64,000 bases of DNA from Tetrapisispora phaffii CBS 4417 (lineage: Eukaryota; Ascomycota; Saccharomycetes; Saccharomycetales; Saccharomycetaceae): the NCBI RefSeq assembly GCF_000236905.1, contig NC_016522.1, positions 434,001 to 498,000 on the forward strand, read 5' to 3'. Below are positions 40,863 through 52,100 of this stretch, piece after piece (positions within the stretch are counted from its first letter, which is position 1; every line of letters starts with the position of its first letter). The notes below the pieces were generated by a model that was given only the letters and a program-made list of their open reading frames with translations, searched no databases and had not been told where the DNA came from. A program made the translations under genes and the position numbers.

Positions 40863-43127
40863 CTATTTATCTCTATGGTAATTTGATGAACATCCCAATG
40901 GACCAACAATCTCAATAATATAATTACATTTTGTAGTTTCTTGTACATTACTTATTTTAAAATTTTCATCACATTTGATTACCACAGTAGCCGAACGTTT
41001 TGGTCCATTCCAACATTTATCACCATTATTAAATTCAATTTTTATACCATTGTTTATTTCATATAAAGCATCAATCAAATAATCGACTTTACCAATTTCA
41101 CTAGTTTCATTTACCAAGTGATCTATAAGATATAATTGATTATCATCTTCATCATCATCATCTTTTTGTATAGTTGAATATTTTGTTTTCAAATATTCAA
41201 TGTATTTTTGGTTTGTTATTGACTCTGAATCACTTATATCATCGAAATTAATACTATTTAGATCACCAATTAAAATAACGTTACCATCACCTTTTAATTC
41301 TTTTTGAAGTATTCTTCCCCCGTTTTTAGAATCAAAACATATGTTGTATAAATAGTTGTTAATTGCATCATTTATACAAAAAATGCCATCTTCTTCATTG
41401 TCAGATTTCATTTTATTTAGTAAATCTTTATATTCTTGAATTACTAATTCTTTCGTATTTTTAATATTTTCATCACCAGTTTGATATTTTTCAACAAATT
41501 CATTCAAAGATTTTAAAGAATTCTCATTTAATTCTAACGTTTCATTTAATTTTTGTAATTCATTTTCATGTGTATTGATTTGACTTCTCAACGATTTTAA
41601 TAATGAAACAGAATATTCATTGTTTATATCATTTTTAACATTTACCAAAAATTTATTTAACCTACCAAATATATTATCGTTTTCGTTATTCTCCAACACA
41701 TTATTTTCAACAGGCACATCTTCAACTTCTAAAAATGTTGGAACTTTTTCAGTGACAAAATTAAATAATTCTTCAACACCATTAGAAAACTCAATTGGTA
41801 AACTAATCCCCTTTTTAGATCCATCCTCTGTAACGCTTAATCCATTATATTGATCCAAAACTTTCTTATAAGCACTGATTGCATTCAAAACACCTTTATC
41901 TTGAAAATTGACATTGAAATTATTTGTGATATCTTCTAATATGGCCATGATTTCTTCTATAATCTCGATTGTCTTTCCAGTATAAGAAAACTTACCAAGC
42001 AATAAACTTCTAACAAAATTAATTTTACCTACGTTATATTTAACGGTTTTAAATTTTTTATCATCGATAGCCTCTTGATTATAATAACTTGAATCTTCTT
42101 CAAAGTCATCAAATTTGAGACCCATAGAAAATAAGGTTGGTAATTCATATGATAAATAGTCTAATAACTGGCCTTTTTGATCTTCATCAACGACAGGATT
42201 ACAATCTCTAAACATTCTTTTCAATTTTTTATCTGAGTATAACTTATTATATTTTTTCACGTTATCATTAACTACTTTATCATTCATAGAACTTGTGTAT
42301 GTATCTATCAAATTTTCCATGATTCCAGTCAATTCCCTAAATACTTTATTAATTTTTTTAATATCTTCAAATTTCTCACTTAAAGTGTCTTGTAGATATT
42401 TGATATCTAATTTCTCAAATTCTAATAGTATCGGATTTACCAATTTTAGTTCGTTTTCATATCTCACTCGCTCATCATTTAATATACTTTGATAGTTTTC
42501 ATATTTTTTGTTGATATCCTTCATTTTATCCTTAATTGACTCTGATTGTATTTTACTATTTTTCAATTTATCTTCAACAGATTCGATATTATATTTTTTT
42601 TTCAATTCATTCAAAGAATTGTAACCTAAAGAATAAATATTTAATTCACTGTCAACCATTTTATCAAATTCTTCACTTAGAATCGAACAATTATTTTCAA
42701 ATTCGTTGAATTCTACACCAGAGCTTCTTAGTCTCATTAATTCATCAGAACAATCACAACAGTCACAAATACCATCGCCAACTTTACTATTGGAAATATA
42801 TCTTGGAATGAAGCCTTTATTCTCACAATAGAATAGATCCTCATTTCCACATGCACCAGTACCAGGCTCATCTGATCCATCTGGACAATCACATACACCA
42901 TCATTAACTTGTTTGAAATCAATTGCAATTGAAGGAGCATTTAAACAATGAAATTTACCATCTTCACCCGGTTTATATAAACTTTGTCTATCTGGCGCAA
43001 CACCAACAATATTTGAGCTCTCACAATTTAAATTTTTCTTATTCAAATCAACATTTTCACCACTAGTAAAATTAATAAATACACTTATAAGTAGCAATGA
43101 ATTCACTGAATTACTAATGGGAAACAT
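40863..43127 (-). CDS. GTB1: Glucosidase II beta subunit
   Basis: Homologue of Gtb1, the ER-lumenal regulatory subunit of glucosidase II, which trims glucose from N-glycans. 754 residues against 702. Residues 1-23 form a cleavable signal peptide (LLLISVFINFTSG). About 35-140 is Cys-rich, with the paired motifs DGVCDCPDGSDE and DGICDCCDCSDE (LDL-receptor-A-like calcium sites). Residues about 185-570 are long helices/coiled coil. The C-terminal MRH lectin domain (about 695-750) has GDKCWNGPKRSATVVIKC and GPLGCSSNY with its cysteines in place. The protein ends HRDK, with no HDEL-type signal, so retention probably depends on the catalytic subunit. Divergent from MFB1, as in S. cerevisiae. Confidence 0.95.
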   Translation of the reverse strand: MFPISNSVNSLLLISVFINFTSGENVDLNKKNLNCESSNIVGVAPDRQSLYKPGEDGKFHCLNAPSIAIDFKQVNDGVCDCPDGSDEPGTGACGNEDLFYCENKGFIPRYISNSKVGDGICDCCDCSDELMRLRSSGVEFNEFENNCSILSEEFDKMVDSELNIYSLGYNSLNELKKKYNIESVEDKLKNSKIQSESIKDKMKDINKKYENYQSILNDERVRYENELKLVNPILLEFEKLDIKYLQDTLSEKFEDIKKINKVFRELTGIMENLIDTYTSSMNDKVVNDNVKKYNKLYSDKKLKRMFRDCNPVVDEDQKGQLLDYLSYELPTLFSMGLKFDDFEEDSSYYNQEAIDDKKFKTVKYNVGKINFVRSLLLGKFSYTGKTIEIIEEIMAILEDITNNFNVNFQDKGVLNAISAYKKVLDQYNGLSVTEDGSKKGISLPIEFSNGVEELFNFVTEKVPTFLEVEDVPVENNVLENNENDNIFGRLNKFLVNVKNDINNEYSVSLLKSLRSQINTHENELQKLNETLELNENSLKSLNEFVEKYQTGDENIKNTKELVIQEYKDLLNKMKSDNEEDGIFCINDAINNYLYNICFDSKNGGRILQKELKGDGNVILIGDLNSINFDDISDSESITNQKYIEYLKTKYSTIQKDDDDEDDNQLYLIDHLVNETSEIGKVDYLIDALYEINNGIKIEFNNGDKCWNGPKRSATVVIKCDENFKISNVQETTKCNYIIEIVGPLGCSSNYHRDK

Positions 43128-43768
43128 TGTTCTTTACTACTTACCCTTTTTCTCCTTTTTATCGTGCACTTAGTATACTATAAAGTTCAACTATAGTTGA
43201 AGCATCTTTAAATTCTTAATTAAAGTAATTCACCTAACATTGAATATAATATATTTTAGTTAATATATTGGATATTATTTGAAATAAAATTACGTTATCT
43301 TAAATCTTGACATTGAAACAACCCTATAAAATCCACAAAATAGCCCTAACATACCCTATAAACAATAATTTTTCTATTAGGGCTACTTGTCTCCGCATTG
43401 GGAAGTTATATCAACAAAAGGACTATTCGTATTTTGGTGACTATTGAAAAACCGAAATCAGCTAGAGATATGCGTAGAACATCTAGTTTTTGTAGTATAT
43501 AACAATTATTTAATGTCTTGCATATGACGTGAAAATATAAACATTCAAACTGTAACTACAATATTTTAAAGTGGACTTTTAGATGTAATTAAGTTAATTA
43601 ACAACTATACAAGAACACACAAATATATATGCTAATGCATAAAAGGCAGTTATTTGAAACTATATACTAAAAATACGGATACTAGCAGTACGAACAATAA
43701 TAACCAAATACCGAATTCATCTAGTTTACTTAGGCTTCTATTAAAACCAAAAAAACAACAACAAGGAG
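43128..43768. promoter_or_regulatory. Divergent GTB1/MFB1 intergenic region
   Basis: 641 bases with both promoters. 43341-43385 holds an inverted pair of Tbf1-like sites, immediately followed by CTTGTCTCCGCATTGGGAAG (43386-43405), which is shared with the IFH1-GTB1 gap. The remainder is AT-rich. Confidence 0.5.
43341..43385. promoter_or_regulatory. Inverted pair of Tbf1-like sites
   Basis: TAGCCCTAA (43341-43349) and its reverse complement TTAGGGCTA (43377-43385), separated by 27 bases. Each contains AGCCCTAA, an exact fit to the recalled Tbf1 consensus ARCCCTAA. Confidence 0.65.
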
Positions 43769-45232
43769 ATGAATGCTAAGATGGAAGGACAGGCTGAACA
43801 TTCTTTTGCTGATTTACCATTAAATGTTCTAATATCAATATTATCAAATTTACATATAAAGGATTTAGAAAATGTGTCAAAAACGTGCAAGATTTTGAGA
43901 TATCTTGCAAATAAAAAATTAATCCCTAGAACTGGACAACAACACAGCACAACAGCAATGGTTAATTCTAAACGTAATTCGACATCTTTAGATACTGATA
44001 AGGTTGCTAGTATTAGTAATGTTTTATTTACAATTGCCAATAGAAAAGTTGTTATTGATGTATTTAATTTATTGAATAATAATAGATCAATCATTGAAAG
44101 ATTAAATTATAAGCATAGAATTCTAATTTTTGAATCGATAAAGAAGCTAAGAGTTGATTATAATTTAATTTATGAAAATCCAATAAAGGATAAAATAAAT
44201 GATACAATAAATGAAAAGGTAAGTGAGAAAATAAACAAAGATGTTGTACCAAGCCCTGACTCTAAACAAGATAATGATGACAGTTTATTAGACTTTAATG
44301 ACACAGTACTAATACATAATGATTTTGATCCAATGAATTCAATTAATATAAATGAAGCAGAGTTAAGGACTGAAAATAAAAAAGATACAAACTTAAAGAC
44401 TTGTATATATGGAACTTTAAATAGCAAACCTATTGAATTGACATCGTTTGATGCAACAATTGAATTATTTGATGATGATTCATTTGAAAATGAACAGATC
44501 GAAGAGAAAAACTTTAAAAAGATTAATTCAATATATGAGATGGAGAGTCAATATTCAGAACCATTAACAAAGTCATTTTTTTCGACTACAAACAAAAATA
44601 CAAATTTTGATGAACAAGCCAAGAATGAAGTGAATACTAATTTTACTGAATCAGTTTTATCTGCATCAACAACTATTAGAAAAGATTCCTCAAATAAAGA
44701 TAGCAGTACAAATTATAATAATACTACTTCGACCATATCTGAAGTCGATAATTTCCCGGATACTGATCAACTATTAAGATCTATCAAATCTATTAATGAA
44801 TTAAGGACAACAAAAAAAGTTAAAGAGAAGGCTGCCCTTTTTGAAAAGCTATTTTCAAGGGAATCTGCAAGCTTAGGTGATATACTAATGAATAATGATA
44901 CTTATAATACATTGATTAATAGTTTGCCAAGTCTTCAGCACTTAGAAGAAATGGGAGAGGAAGAAATAAATATGTATAATACAGATAAATCTGGTCTAAT
45001 GGATGAGAATGAAAATACTGCATTGCATTTACAAATAGAATCAGACGAAACATCTCATAGAAATAAGAAAAACATTTCACAAAACTATTTAGATAATTTA
45101 AAGGCGGAACTAGTGAAATCTAATAGTCATGAACATAAGGAAGAAATGAAAAGTGAGTCAAATAAATTTATTAGAACGAAGTTAAAGGCAATAATAAATG
45201 GTGACAACAAAATCAGTTACCAGAGAATATAA
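43769..45232 (+). CDS. MFB1: F-box protein Mfb1-like
   Basis: A 487-residue protein (S. cerevisiae Mfb1 465) with an N-terminal F-box at about 11-50 (SFADLPLNVLISILSNLHIK and VSKTCKILRYLANKK). A conserved helical segment follows (about 80-130: SNVLFTIANRKVVIDVFNLL, RLNYKHRILIFESIKKLR; abridged). The remainder is acidic, Asn/Ser-rich and disordered. Mfb1 is mitochondria-associated and influences mitochondrial distribution in S. cerevisiae. The position, divergent from GTB1 and upstream of SPR28, matches YDR219C. A second in-frame ATG at codon 5 could also be the start. UCC1 (YLR224W), another F-box gene near IFH1 in the sister block, is the main alternative. Confidence 0.78.
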   Translation: MNAKMEGQAEHSFADLPLNVLISILSNLHIKDLENVSKTCKILRYLANKKLIPRTGQQHSTTAMVNSKRNSTSLDTDKVASISNVLFTIANRKVVIDVFNLLNNNRSIIERLNYKHRILIFESIKKLRVDYNLIYENPIKDKINDTINEKVSEKINKDVVPSPDSKQDNDDSLLDFNDTVLIHNDFDPMNSININEAELRTENKKDTNLKTCIYGTLNSKPIELTSFDATIELFDDDSFENEQIEEKNFKKINSIYEMESQYSEPLTKSFFSTTNKNTNFDEQAKNEVNTNFTESVLSASTTIRKDSSNKDSSTNYNNTTSTISEVDNFPDTDQLLRSIKSINELRTTKKVKEKAALFEKLFSRESASLGDILMNNDTYNTLINSLPSLQHLEEMGEEEINMYNTDKSGLMDENENTALHLQIESDETSHRNKKNISQNYLDNLKAELVKSNSHEHKEEMKSESNKFIRTKLKAIINGDNKISYQRI

Positions 45233-45734
45233 TGATATTGCATAACGTAGACTATAATCACAATCCATGTTTTTCTCAACAAAGATTTTATAAAAATTAA
45301 TAGAATTTTTACGATTATATACATAAATATTAATGAATAATAAACTCTGCATTTGTAGAATAATATCTTTACCTGCTTTGATTATTATACAATGAACATT
45401 GTTATCATTAAAGGTCGAGAGTTTTAAAAGTTCTCTGCTATTTAGAATCTGGTTACCCGAAAAATAATTTTCTGATGAAAAATATTGAAATATAAGAAAA
45501 CGTCCAATTTACATATAATATTGTTAAATCAACCTCAGTTTAACATTTTATTTATACATGAGTACATTAGTATACTAATATATATAAAGTACAATTAATC
45601 TTAAAACAATTGTGAAATAAAAATTATTGTTAGCAGTTTTCATTAACGGGTGAATAAGGTTAGTTGAGTGGTGCAATCATACTATAACAATTCAATTCTA
45701 AACACTATAAAATTTAAGTTACTTTAATTAAAGA
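45233..45734. promoter_or_regulatory. MFB1-BUR2 intergenic region
   Basis: 502 AT-rich bases holding the BUR2 promoter. A Reb1-type TTACCCG lies at 45453-45459, about 280 bases before the start. A 14-base palindrome ATTAGTATACTAAT lies at 45566-45579. Confidence 0.5.
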
Positions 45735-47069
45735 ATGCCCGAAGTCAATAATTTATCTAAAGAAAACGTAGTAGAGAGTAGTATAATAGGAAGCAAATTA
45801 GCAGATGAGGACTTAAAACTGAATACACAATCTAATTCTGGTGATAAAATAGTGAATAATAGTAAACCTAAACCCACTGAAATAAACCCTATTGAAAAAA
45901 TATCGCAAGAACCAACTACAAATGCATCCACTGGACAAGCTACCGTCAGTTCATCTAATTTTAATACTAGGATACTATGGCCTGATCTTATCAAGATACC
46001 AACAAATAAATGGGTTTATGAATGCAAAGAAATAATAGATAAATTAGGCCATGTTAATAGTGTGATTGAAGAAACAAAGAGAAATTTAGAAAAATGTTTA
46101 TTGTATTTTTACACACTAAAGAAAAGGTTAGATTTATTTGACCATACTTATACTGCATCATGCATTTTATTTTTTCGTTATTGGTTTGTATATGGCATTC
46201 CAAACAGCATGTTAGATTGTGTCCATATAGCACAAGCCATATTGGTAACAGCATGTAAAAGTTCGGAAAATAATAGACCGATAGATGCATATGTCAAAGC
46301 TACATGCGATTTTATCTCAAGAGAAATACAAGGGAATAAGATTGTCAATATTGATAAAATGAAATGGGACATCAGAGATAAAATAGTTGAAAATGAGAAA
46401 AAGATACTTTGCATGTTTGGATTTGATTTAAACGTAGAAAATCCAAAAGAAATATTGGAAGAAATGTTCAGTGGATACTATAGGTACAATAGGGATTATA
46501 ATTTACCAGAAGATTTTCAAAAGATTTTTCCTAAGTTATTACAAGAAGCAAGAAATTTTATCGTCCAATCAATAACACAACCAGTTTGCTTATTATTTAA
46601 TGGCCAAAAGTTTATACAACTCGCATTAATTTTTACTGGTATACAATATAAAAAGATTGCTGATAGTAAGTTTAAATACCCAAAAAATTTCTTCAAAAAC
46701 AAATTTGCAAGTACAATTAAACCAGAAGAAATGGAAGACTTATTCACAGACTTTCGTATTTTAGAAGAAAGTTTCTTTTCTTTAAAAAGTAACAAAGGAG
46801 ATAAATTATTTATAACAAAACAGGAAATTTCTGATTTAATTGAAGAAGATGAAGTGGCCGACGATAAAATTATAGATCCATATAATTACGACTCTATGAA
46901 ATCTGGTGAAGTAAGGCAAGAATTACTGGATAACATAGAGACACGGTTACAGGATATGTTCACTAAAATGAAGAAAGACTATCAAAATAAGAGAGCCTCT
47001 TCAGGAACGTTGGAAGGAACACCAAATAAAAAACAAAGTTATAAAATAATGATGCATAGAAAATTATAA
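45735..47069 (+). CDS. BUR2: Cyclin Bur2, partner of the Bur1 kinase
   Basis: Homologue of Bur2, the cyclin of the Bur1-Bur2 (CDK9-like) kinase that phosphorylates Spt5 and promotes transcription elongation. 444 residues against 395. Residues 1-75 are a disordered extension. The cyclin fold covers about 78-300, starting ILWPDLIKIPTNKWVYECKE, with LYFYTLKKRLDLFDHTYTAS, FFRYWFVYGIPNSMLDCVHI and a second cyclin half from about 215. The C-terminus is charged. YLR226W by position, inserted between MFB1 and SPR28, which are neighbours in the YDR block. Confidence 0.9.
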   Translation: MPEVNNLSKENVVESSIIGSKLADEDLKLNTQSNSGDKIVNNSKPKPTEINPIEKISQEPTTNASTGQATVSSSNFNTRILWPDLIKIPTNKWVYECKEIIDKLGHVNSVIEETKRNLEKCLLYFYTLKKRLDLFDHTYTASCILFFRYWFVYGIPNSMLDCVHIAQAILVTACKSSENNRPIDAYVKATCDFISREIQGNKIVNIDKMKWDIRDKIVENEKKILCMFGFDLNVENPKEILEEMFSGYYRYNRDYNLPEDFQKIFPKLLQEARNFIVQSITQPVCLLFNGQKFIQLALIFTGIQYKKIADSKFKYPKNFFKNKFASTIKPEEMEDLFTDFRILEESFFSLKSNKGDKLFITKQEISDLIEEDEVADDKIIDPYNYDSMKSGEVRQELLDNIETRLQDMFTKMKKDYQNKRASSGTLEGTPNKKQSYKIMMHRKL

Positions 47070-47467
47070 TAATGATTTGGATTACATTAAATAATATATA
47101 ATAACATAATACATATGCATATACATCCACACATACATAAATAAACACATCCACACATAAATATATATTGTGATGTGTCATTTTGATTATTTTTCGTATT
47201 TTTAACATATTCAGTCAATAAGTTATTTTTTATTTTAGTTAATTATTTTGTGACACTCTGATGCCACAAATTCTAAAATTCTTTATTTAAATAAGTTTAA
47301 ATTTTAAAAAGAGAATTCATTGAAACCAAGTTAGAAACATGAACTGTGTATCAATAACGACAACAATAGTTATACGTATCAAAAAATATTCACTTTTACC
47401 ATATTAGTTTTGTTATAGAACAGGTTTAAAAATATATATACAATTTATTTTAAAATTTACTTCGAAA
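47070..47467. promoter_or_regulatory. BUR2-SPR28 intergenic region with two MSEs
   Basis: 398 bases. After CA-rich repeats near 47100-47160 it contains two perfect Ndt80-type middle sporulation elements in opposite orientation (47246-47254 and 47263-47271). Confidence 0.7.
47246..47271. promoter_or_regulatory. Paired middle sporulation elements (Ndt80 sites)
   Basis: TTTTGTGAC at 47246-47254 reads GTCACAAAA on the minus strand, and GCCACAAAT lies at 47263-47271 on the plus strand. Both fit the MSE consensus gNCRCAAAW. They lie about 200 bases before the SPR28 start, the usual distance for middle meiotic genes. Confidence 0.75.
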
Positions 47468-48631
47468 ATGACAAATTCTCACGAAATCAATACAGAAGAA
47501 CTGAGAATAAGGAAGAGAATCCAAAAGGGCAATAATATTTGTATCATGATTTTAGGATCAAAAGGATCTGGTAAATCGACGTTTTTGAACAACTTATGCA
47601 GTACAAATATCTTTCCTACTTCGCAAGTTAAAGAATGCTACCAAGATCCAGCCTATGCACATATCAGCCCAAAATTATTAGAAATAAAGGAGAAAGTATG
47701 TATTGAGGAAGGAAATGGTTCAAAGATTAATTTAGATATATTATTATTTCAAGGTGCTGGAGACAATCTTGACAACACCAAATCACCGGGGATAATTAGA
47801 AATTATTTAATGGATCAATTTGATACTATATTAAATGAAGAAAAGCAAGTATCAAGAAAACCTAAAGTAATCGACTCTCGGCCACATGTTTGTATATATT
47901 TTCTTAAGCCTAATTCTAGAGGTTTAAGGGAATATGATATAAAGATGATGAAGGCCATCGAAGATTTCGTGAATATTATACCTGTAATAACTAAAATCGA
48001 TACTTTGACAAGAGAAGAACTAATCTACAATAAAAGACTAGTAATGGAAACCATAAATCATTATCAAATACAAATTTTTGATTTTAAAGATGATTTGCTT
48101 ATGGATAATATACTGGCAACAAATGCAAATAAACTAACTAGCCTCACCAAAGATATAAATAACAACTTAAGAATTTCTGAAATGTTACCATTTGGAATAA
48201 TATGCAGTAATGAGAGTATTACAGAAGAAAATGGAGCTCCTCGTTATATTAGAAATTTTGACTGGGGTAGCGTAGCAATTGATGACGTTCATTATTCTGA
48301 CTTTTTATATCTAAAAAGCATAATATTTGGTTCGCATTTTCAAGATTTCAAGGATATTACAGAAAATGTCTTATATGAAAATTATAGGACAAAAAAGTTA
48401 AGTAATAGAGATGAAGTTAATAAATTATCAGTTTACGACGATTATGGCAACGGCGGAAAGTCTTCAATGATTTATAAGAGAGAAAATGAGCTCAAGCAAT
48501 CAGTAATGGACCCCATTGATGCTGAGCTAGAAGAAAAAAATAAATTAATTGAAGCATATAAAAGAAAAATAAATGAATTACAAATGGTTATCACATCTAA
48601 AAGTTATCAGATGGCATCAGATCCAAATTGA
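47468..48631 (+). CDS. SPR28: Sporulation-specific septin Spr28
   Basis: A divergent septin, 387 residues against 423 for S. cerevisiae Spr28, which acts at the prospore membrane with Spr3. The P-loop is intact (GSKGSGKS, residues 30-37). The G3 position reads ILLFQGAGDNLDN: the usual DTPGFGD has lost its Asp-Thr-Pro but keeps the Gly and following Asp. The G4 region reads ITKID in place of the septin AKAD. GAPRYIRNFDWGSVAIDD and DFLYLKSIIFGSHFQDF match the septin-unique element. A short C-terminal coiled coil follows. It lies between MFB1 and RAD9 on the same strand, as YDR218C does. Two Ndt80 sites upstream support meiosis-specific expression. Confidence 0.9.
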   Translation: MTNSHEINTEELRIRKRIQKGNNICIMILGSKGSGKSTFLNNLCSTNIFPTSQVKECYQDPAYAHISPKLLEIKEKVCIEEGNGSKINLDILLFQGAGDNLDNTKSPGIIRNYLMDQFDTILNEEKQVSRKPKVIDSRPHVCIYFLKPNSRGLREYDIKMMKAIEDFVNIIPVITKIDTLTREELIYNKRLVMETINHYQIQIFDFKDDLLMDNILATNANKLTSLTKDINNNLRISEMLPFGIICSNESITEENGAPRYIRNFDWGSVAIDDVHYSDFLYLKSIIFGSHFQDFKDITENVLYENYRTKKLSNRDEVNKLSVYDDYGNGGKSSMIYKRENELKQSVMDPIDAELEEKNKLIEAYKRKINELQMVITSKSYQMASDPN

Positions 48632-49140
48632 AATCAATTGGTTGGGATATATATATAATCAAGAATATTTTCTAACATATTGCATATTTGCATATTAAGT
48701 TAGCCCACGTTTTGCTTTATTTTTTTTTTAAAATCAACATATATTGATTTAATTATTTAATATAAAAATGGCATCCTTTGATAAATACATATTTTGAAAT
48801 ACTAATCTTTCAATTGAAGTATATTTAATTTTTCACTATATTTAAATTTGTATTGAAAATGCTTGTTCTTGAAGCTTTTGAACCACTGTCATATAACAAT
48901 GCATTTAAATTTTGTCACTTTTCACTTTTTTCAATGTAGTACGCCATATAAGGGAATCGGACAGAAAAAATTCAAAATAAAAATTTAATATATAATATAT
49001 TCATATCCAGTAACAATTTTTAATGAAACTTTTTTTACATCTTCTGAAAGAATATTAGAAACATCACTACGACGAATGATCAAGACATTTTATATATATT
49101 TCAGTAATTCACAAATAAATCTAGATGAAAGTTAGCTAGT
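48632..49140. promoter_or_regulatory. SPR28-RAD9 intergenic region
   Basis: 509 AT-rich bases containing the RAD9 promoter. I see no strong specific site. Confidence 0.4.
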
Positions 49141-52100
49141 ATGGTCCAATCTGATAAGATTAATCTCGAGTCAAGTAGCGATGGCCAACATGCGCCAATT
49201 GAAACAAATACTCATGATCTAGTCTCCAAAACTGAAAGGATGCATACTGAAAGTCAGAATGTTATTCAAGATACTGTAGAAGTGACTAATAAAACCCCAA
49301 AGAAATCAATCATAACAAAATCTAGTCCGAGAAGATCCCCAGATATAGAAAGAATAGCAAAGTTTTTTAAAAAGAATAAGCCATCAATTTTAGATAATAA
49401 TGAGCCACTTAAAAATAACGGCGAACATTCATCGGATCTTAATAATCAGTTTAAATTGGCGGAAAATTCTGATAGAAGCATTTCTCAAAATAAGAATATC
49501 TTTCATTCACCATCTAAAGAAAGAGCTACAGTTTCTGAAAATAAAGCTGCGAGTGATCTAAGATTAAATATTTTAAACAAATTAAATTATTCATCAGATG
49601 AAGACACTCCGCCTTCACAAAGAAAAACAATTAACTTAGAACAGAATATTCTCAATCCCACCAACATTGTTTCAAGATTAAAGAATGCTCAGAAAGAATT
49701 TCCAGAATTTAATATTCCTGAAGATAGTGCAATAAATAACGGGATTGAAATCAATTACAACATGAGTGATGATGCTAAGGGTCTTGAAAGTAATCGCATG
49801 ACCTATTCTTTAAAAGCTGACCAACCAATCTCAAAATATAATTCCGTTAATTCAACGCAAGTTATGAATACCCAAGCTGATAACAACCAAATACTATCAA
49901 GTGAAAACCCCAAAACTCTAGATTATTCTGTTATAGATGACACCACAGATGCAAATATTACGACAAGGTGGATAAATAATTCTGAAAATGAGGATACAAA
50001 CGGCAATAATTTGCAAACACAACTCATAAATACTGTGAATACACAGAATATAACATTTTCACCGACACAAATAATAGATACTACGTTACAAGAGACTAGT
50101 GAAATAAACACACAGTCCGTGAATACAGCGACAGTGACGGTGCCTGCTGGAAATAGTGATAAAATCGAAGTATTATCAGCCGATGGGAATTTTAAATTGA
50201 AAGAATTCAGCACTCAAATTTTACCTCCACCTCAACTACCACAATTACGTAGTTCAAAAGTGTTTACAACGTCACCTAACAAAATATTATCTGAAAATAC
50301 TGAACCGTTTTTTAACGAAACGAAAATGAATGATAGTAGATCAGTGTTTGGCAAAAGTGCATTTTCTCAGCAACCAGCAGATGTATCTTATTCTAAATAT
50401 CCAATACGAAACAAACATCAACCATCTTTAAAAATGACAGATTCATCACCAACTCCAAGAAACAATAGTGATGCTTGGGAAAATAATCAACTGTCTGAGT
50501 TTCCATCATCTGGGAAAATTTTCCTTCAAGTTTCAAATAAAACAGGGCTACATCTCAGTCAAAACAGTAGCGATTCGTCATATCTAGATACTTATAATAA
50601 TCTAGTAGTTGCAAGCGAAGCAGAAATGACACAGGAATTACCAGAAATGGATGAAAATACCCAAGAATATATGGCCACAAAAGATGGGGATCTCCTCACA
50701 TCAAGCCAATACGCCTATTCCAATGCTTCTAAGGATGAGGGTTCAACAAATAGACTTTCAAAGAGAAATAAAACAACTCCTAATACTATTGTGGACGATC
50801 ACACAAACGTAAAAAAACGATCCAAGGTATATGCTAATGCAAAACAAGAGACCCTTGTATCAGATTTGGAAAAGTCTAATATAGATAACGATTACATCAA
50901 TTTCACATCAACCAGACAATTAAATTCATCCCCATCAGCTTTAGTGAAAACTCATGACTTTCCACATAGCTTATTAAGTAATGAAACGCATACCCTCACT
51001 AAGGATGACATCGAATTTGATAATTCAGTTTTATGCTTCTATGATCTAAATTTTAAAATATATCCTGGAATATTGATACTAAATAATAATGATTCTGACA
51101 CTAGTGTTGTTCAGTTTGAATCCGAGAAATCGATCATAAAAAACAGTGACATATTTTATTTAGATATCAAAATAGGAGATATTGTAAATTGGAAAGGATC
51201 ACTATACATCATTTTTAAATTGGAATGTAGATCGTTTGATGAGAATACAATTAGATGTATTAGAGGATATGATACTTTATATTTAAAGAAAAAAAACCAG
51301 ACGGGTAATTTGGGCAAAAAGATTTTTATTACTTCTCTTGCATCAGTGACGTTCAATGTTAATGAATGGACTAAACGTCCAAAACTGAATTACTTCGAAC
51401 AGGAAAGTTTAAGTAAAAAAAATACTCCAATACGTTTGAGACGAGTATCAAATCATTCATCTCCTAATTTCAGGAAGACTACCCCGACTATCGACATTAT
51501 CACAAAAGATCAAAAAAATGATAACGGTAACGCATATTTAGGAAGTAAGGCCCTTACAAAAGTTGGAAGTAGTTATAAAGGTAAAGAAAACGATATCTTT
51601 TCAGATTGCCTTTTCATAGTAACAGGTGCATTTCCCGAGAGAGATAAAATAATCAATATAATACAATCAAACCATGGTACCATTCTTAATGATGGCTTTT
51701 CTTTATTATTTCATTATTACTCTGACAAAAAAACAACTGATTTTGTTGCTGATGAATATGACTTACAACTAAACTGGATAGATGAAACTTATTCAAAAAA
51801 GTACAAATTTGCATGTCTCTTATCAAGTGATTTTTCAAGAAGTTTGAAATATTTAGAGACTCTTGCACTGAAATGGCCGACATTACATTGGAAATTTGTA
51901 CTTGACTGCATGGAAGATGAACAATTATTGATTAATACTATCTTTCAATATCTTCTTCCGGGAGGATACAGCACACATTTAAATTCGGATTCAAATTTAA
52001 CCTCAGGAGTTCTGAAATCAAGTAATATTTTTGAATATTTTACCAAAACTTTGACTGGGTCAAAATTAAGTGATATGATTTCAAGAGAATCAACTAACGC

